Shown in pieces: positions 6,049-6,530 of a DNA stretch of 6,530 bases (positions within the stretch are counted from its first letter, which is position 1; each line of letters begins with the position of its first letter). The translations under genes were made by a program, and so were the position numbers. The stretch covers positions 1 through 6,530 of the forward strand of contig JAKSCZ010000575.1 of assembly GCA_022360335.1 (NCBI GenBank), given 5' to 3'. This stretch comes from Pseudomonadota bacterium. GTDB taxonomy: Bacteria > Pseudomonadota > Gammaproteobacteria > Steroidobacterales > Woeseiaceae. Under the pieces are notes generated by a model that made no database searches, was not told the origin of the DNA, and saw only the letters and a program-made list of their open reading frames with translations.

Positions 6049-6530
6049 CGTCCTGCTGACCGGCGCCACGGGCTTTCTCGGCAAGGTCGTCCTGCACGAG
6101 CTCGTTCGGCGCCGCGAGTCGCTCGCCGTCGACAGGGTCCGGGTGCTGGTCCGGACCGACGGGTCCGGCTCGGCGGAACAGCGTTTCGCGAACGACGTCG
6201 CGTCGTCACCCTGCTTCGCGGGCGTCGACCCGTCCTGGCAGGAACGGGTCGAGCCGGTTGCCTGCGAGCTCAGCGAACCGGGGGCAGGCATCGAAGGCGG
6301 GCGGCGCGAGTCGCTGCAGCGGAGCGTCAGCCATATCATCAACTGCGCGGCGTCGGTGCAGTTCGACCTGCCCCTCGGGAAGGCGGCGAAGTCCAACGTG
6401 ACGACGGCGCTCGAGATGCTCGACTTCGCGCAGGGCTGCCGGAATCTGGACCGATTCGTCAGCGTGTCCACGGCCTACGTGACGCCGCACGACGACGACC
6501 GGCAGCCCGTATTCGAGGAGCTGGCCGGGC
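6038..6530 (+). CDS. Fatty acyl-CoA reductase-like protein (FAR/NAD_binding_4 type), 3' end missing
   Basis: The first 164 codons of an extended short-chain dehydrogenase related to fatty acyl-CoA reductases and thioester reductase domains, open to the right edge. The predicted activity is NADPH-dependent reduction of acyl-CoA or acyl-ACP to fatty alcohol (or aldehyde). Visible are the Rossmann motif 'TGATGFLG' (8-15), 'RVRVLVR' (33-39) ending the second strand, 'INCAASVQFD' (101-110), 'SNVTTALEMLDFA' (119-131) and 'FVSVSTAYV' (140-148), which carries the catalytic Ser/Thr. All match the order and spacing in FAR1 as I recall it. The YxxxK active-site pair lies beyond the window, so activity cannot be confirmed. 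Bacterial FARs may carry an extra C-terminal acyltransferase or FAR_C domain, also out of view. The gene starts with GTG and overlaps the AGPS-like gene by 11 bases, a strong sign of joint expression. Other NAD-dependent epimerase-like functions are possible but less likely. Confidence 0.85.
   Translation, partial: MNRDVLLTGATGFLGKVVLHELVRRRESLAVDRVRVLVRTDGSGSAEQRFANDVASSPCFAGVDPSWQERVEPVACELSEPGAGIEGGRRESLQRSVSHIINCAASVQFDLPLGKAAKSNVTTALEMLDFAQGCRNLDRFVSVSTAYVTPHDDDRQPVFEELAG

Noticed and set aside
4582..6471. A 629-codon open frame on the - strand opposite the AGPS-like gene
   Set aside because: It runs antisense across AGPS and FAR, whose motifs are unmistakable, and its own translation is low-complexity and Arg/Asp/Ala-rich. 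High GC at third positions creates such shadow frames.
1..6530. CRISPR arrays, tRNA genes, complete insertion sequences, toxin-antitoxin or phage genes
   Set aside because: No direct repeats with regular spacing, tRNA-like cloverleaf, transposase or phage gene could be found, and coding sequence covers nearly the whole window.

Overview
This is a GC-rich, tightly packed bacterial window with seven genes and almost no intergenic DNA. Gene content fits a gammaproteobacterium: a YbbP-type FtsX-family permease, a YcgN (UPF0260) protein and an HprA-like dehydrogenase. That placement is inferred from gene families only. No tRNA, rRNA, CRISPR array, complete insertion sequence or phage gene was seen.

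Left part (1-2108, + strand): the C-terminal two thirds of a large YbbP-like ABC-transporter permease, cut off by the window edge. It overlaps by four bases (ATGA) a small Nudix hydrolase with a perfect Nudix box and an Ap4A-hydrolase look. Middle (2137-3090, - strand): a D-2-hydroxyacid dehydrogenase of the glycerate dehydrogenase/hydroxypyruvate reductase type, convergent with the Nudix gene. The 28 bases between the two stop codons are entirely one perfect inverted repeat (10-bp arms, 8-nt loop). This may be a two-way transcription stop or a remnant of a palindromic repeat.

Right part (3129-6530, + strand): four closely packed genes that look like one operon. They are YcgN; a flavin enzyme that aligns with animal iodotyrosine deiodinase and keeps its E-Y-K substrate-binding triad; a full-length relative of animal alkylglycerone-phosphate synthase (AGPS, the enzyme that makes the ether bond of ether lipids); and the start of a fatty acyl-CoA reductase (FAR type), cut off by the right edge. 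Spacings are 1 nt, 9 nt and an 11-nt overlap.

The main point of interest is the AGPS-FAR pair. In animals FAR1 supplies the fatty alcohol that AGPS exchanges for the acyl chain of acyl-DHAP. Side by side in a bacterium, the two genes suggest an aerobic-type ether-lipid route built like the peroxisomal one. Why an iodotyrosine deiodinase-like enzyme sits in the same unit is not explained by known biology and deserves a look.
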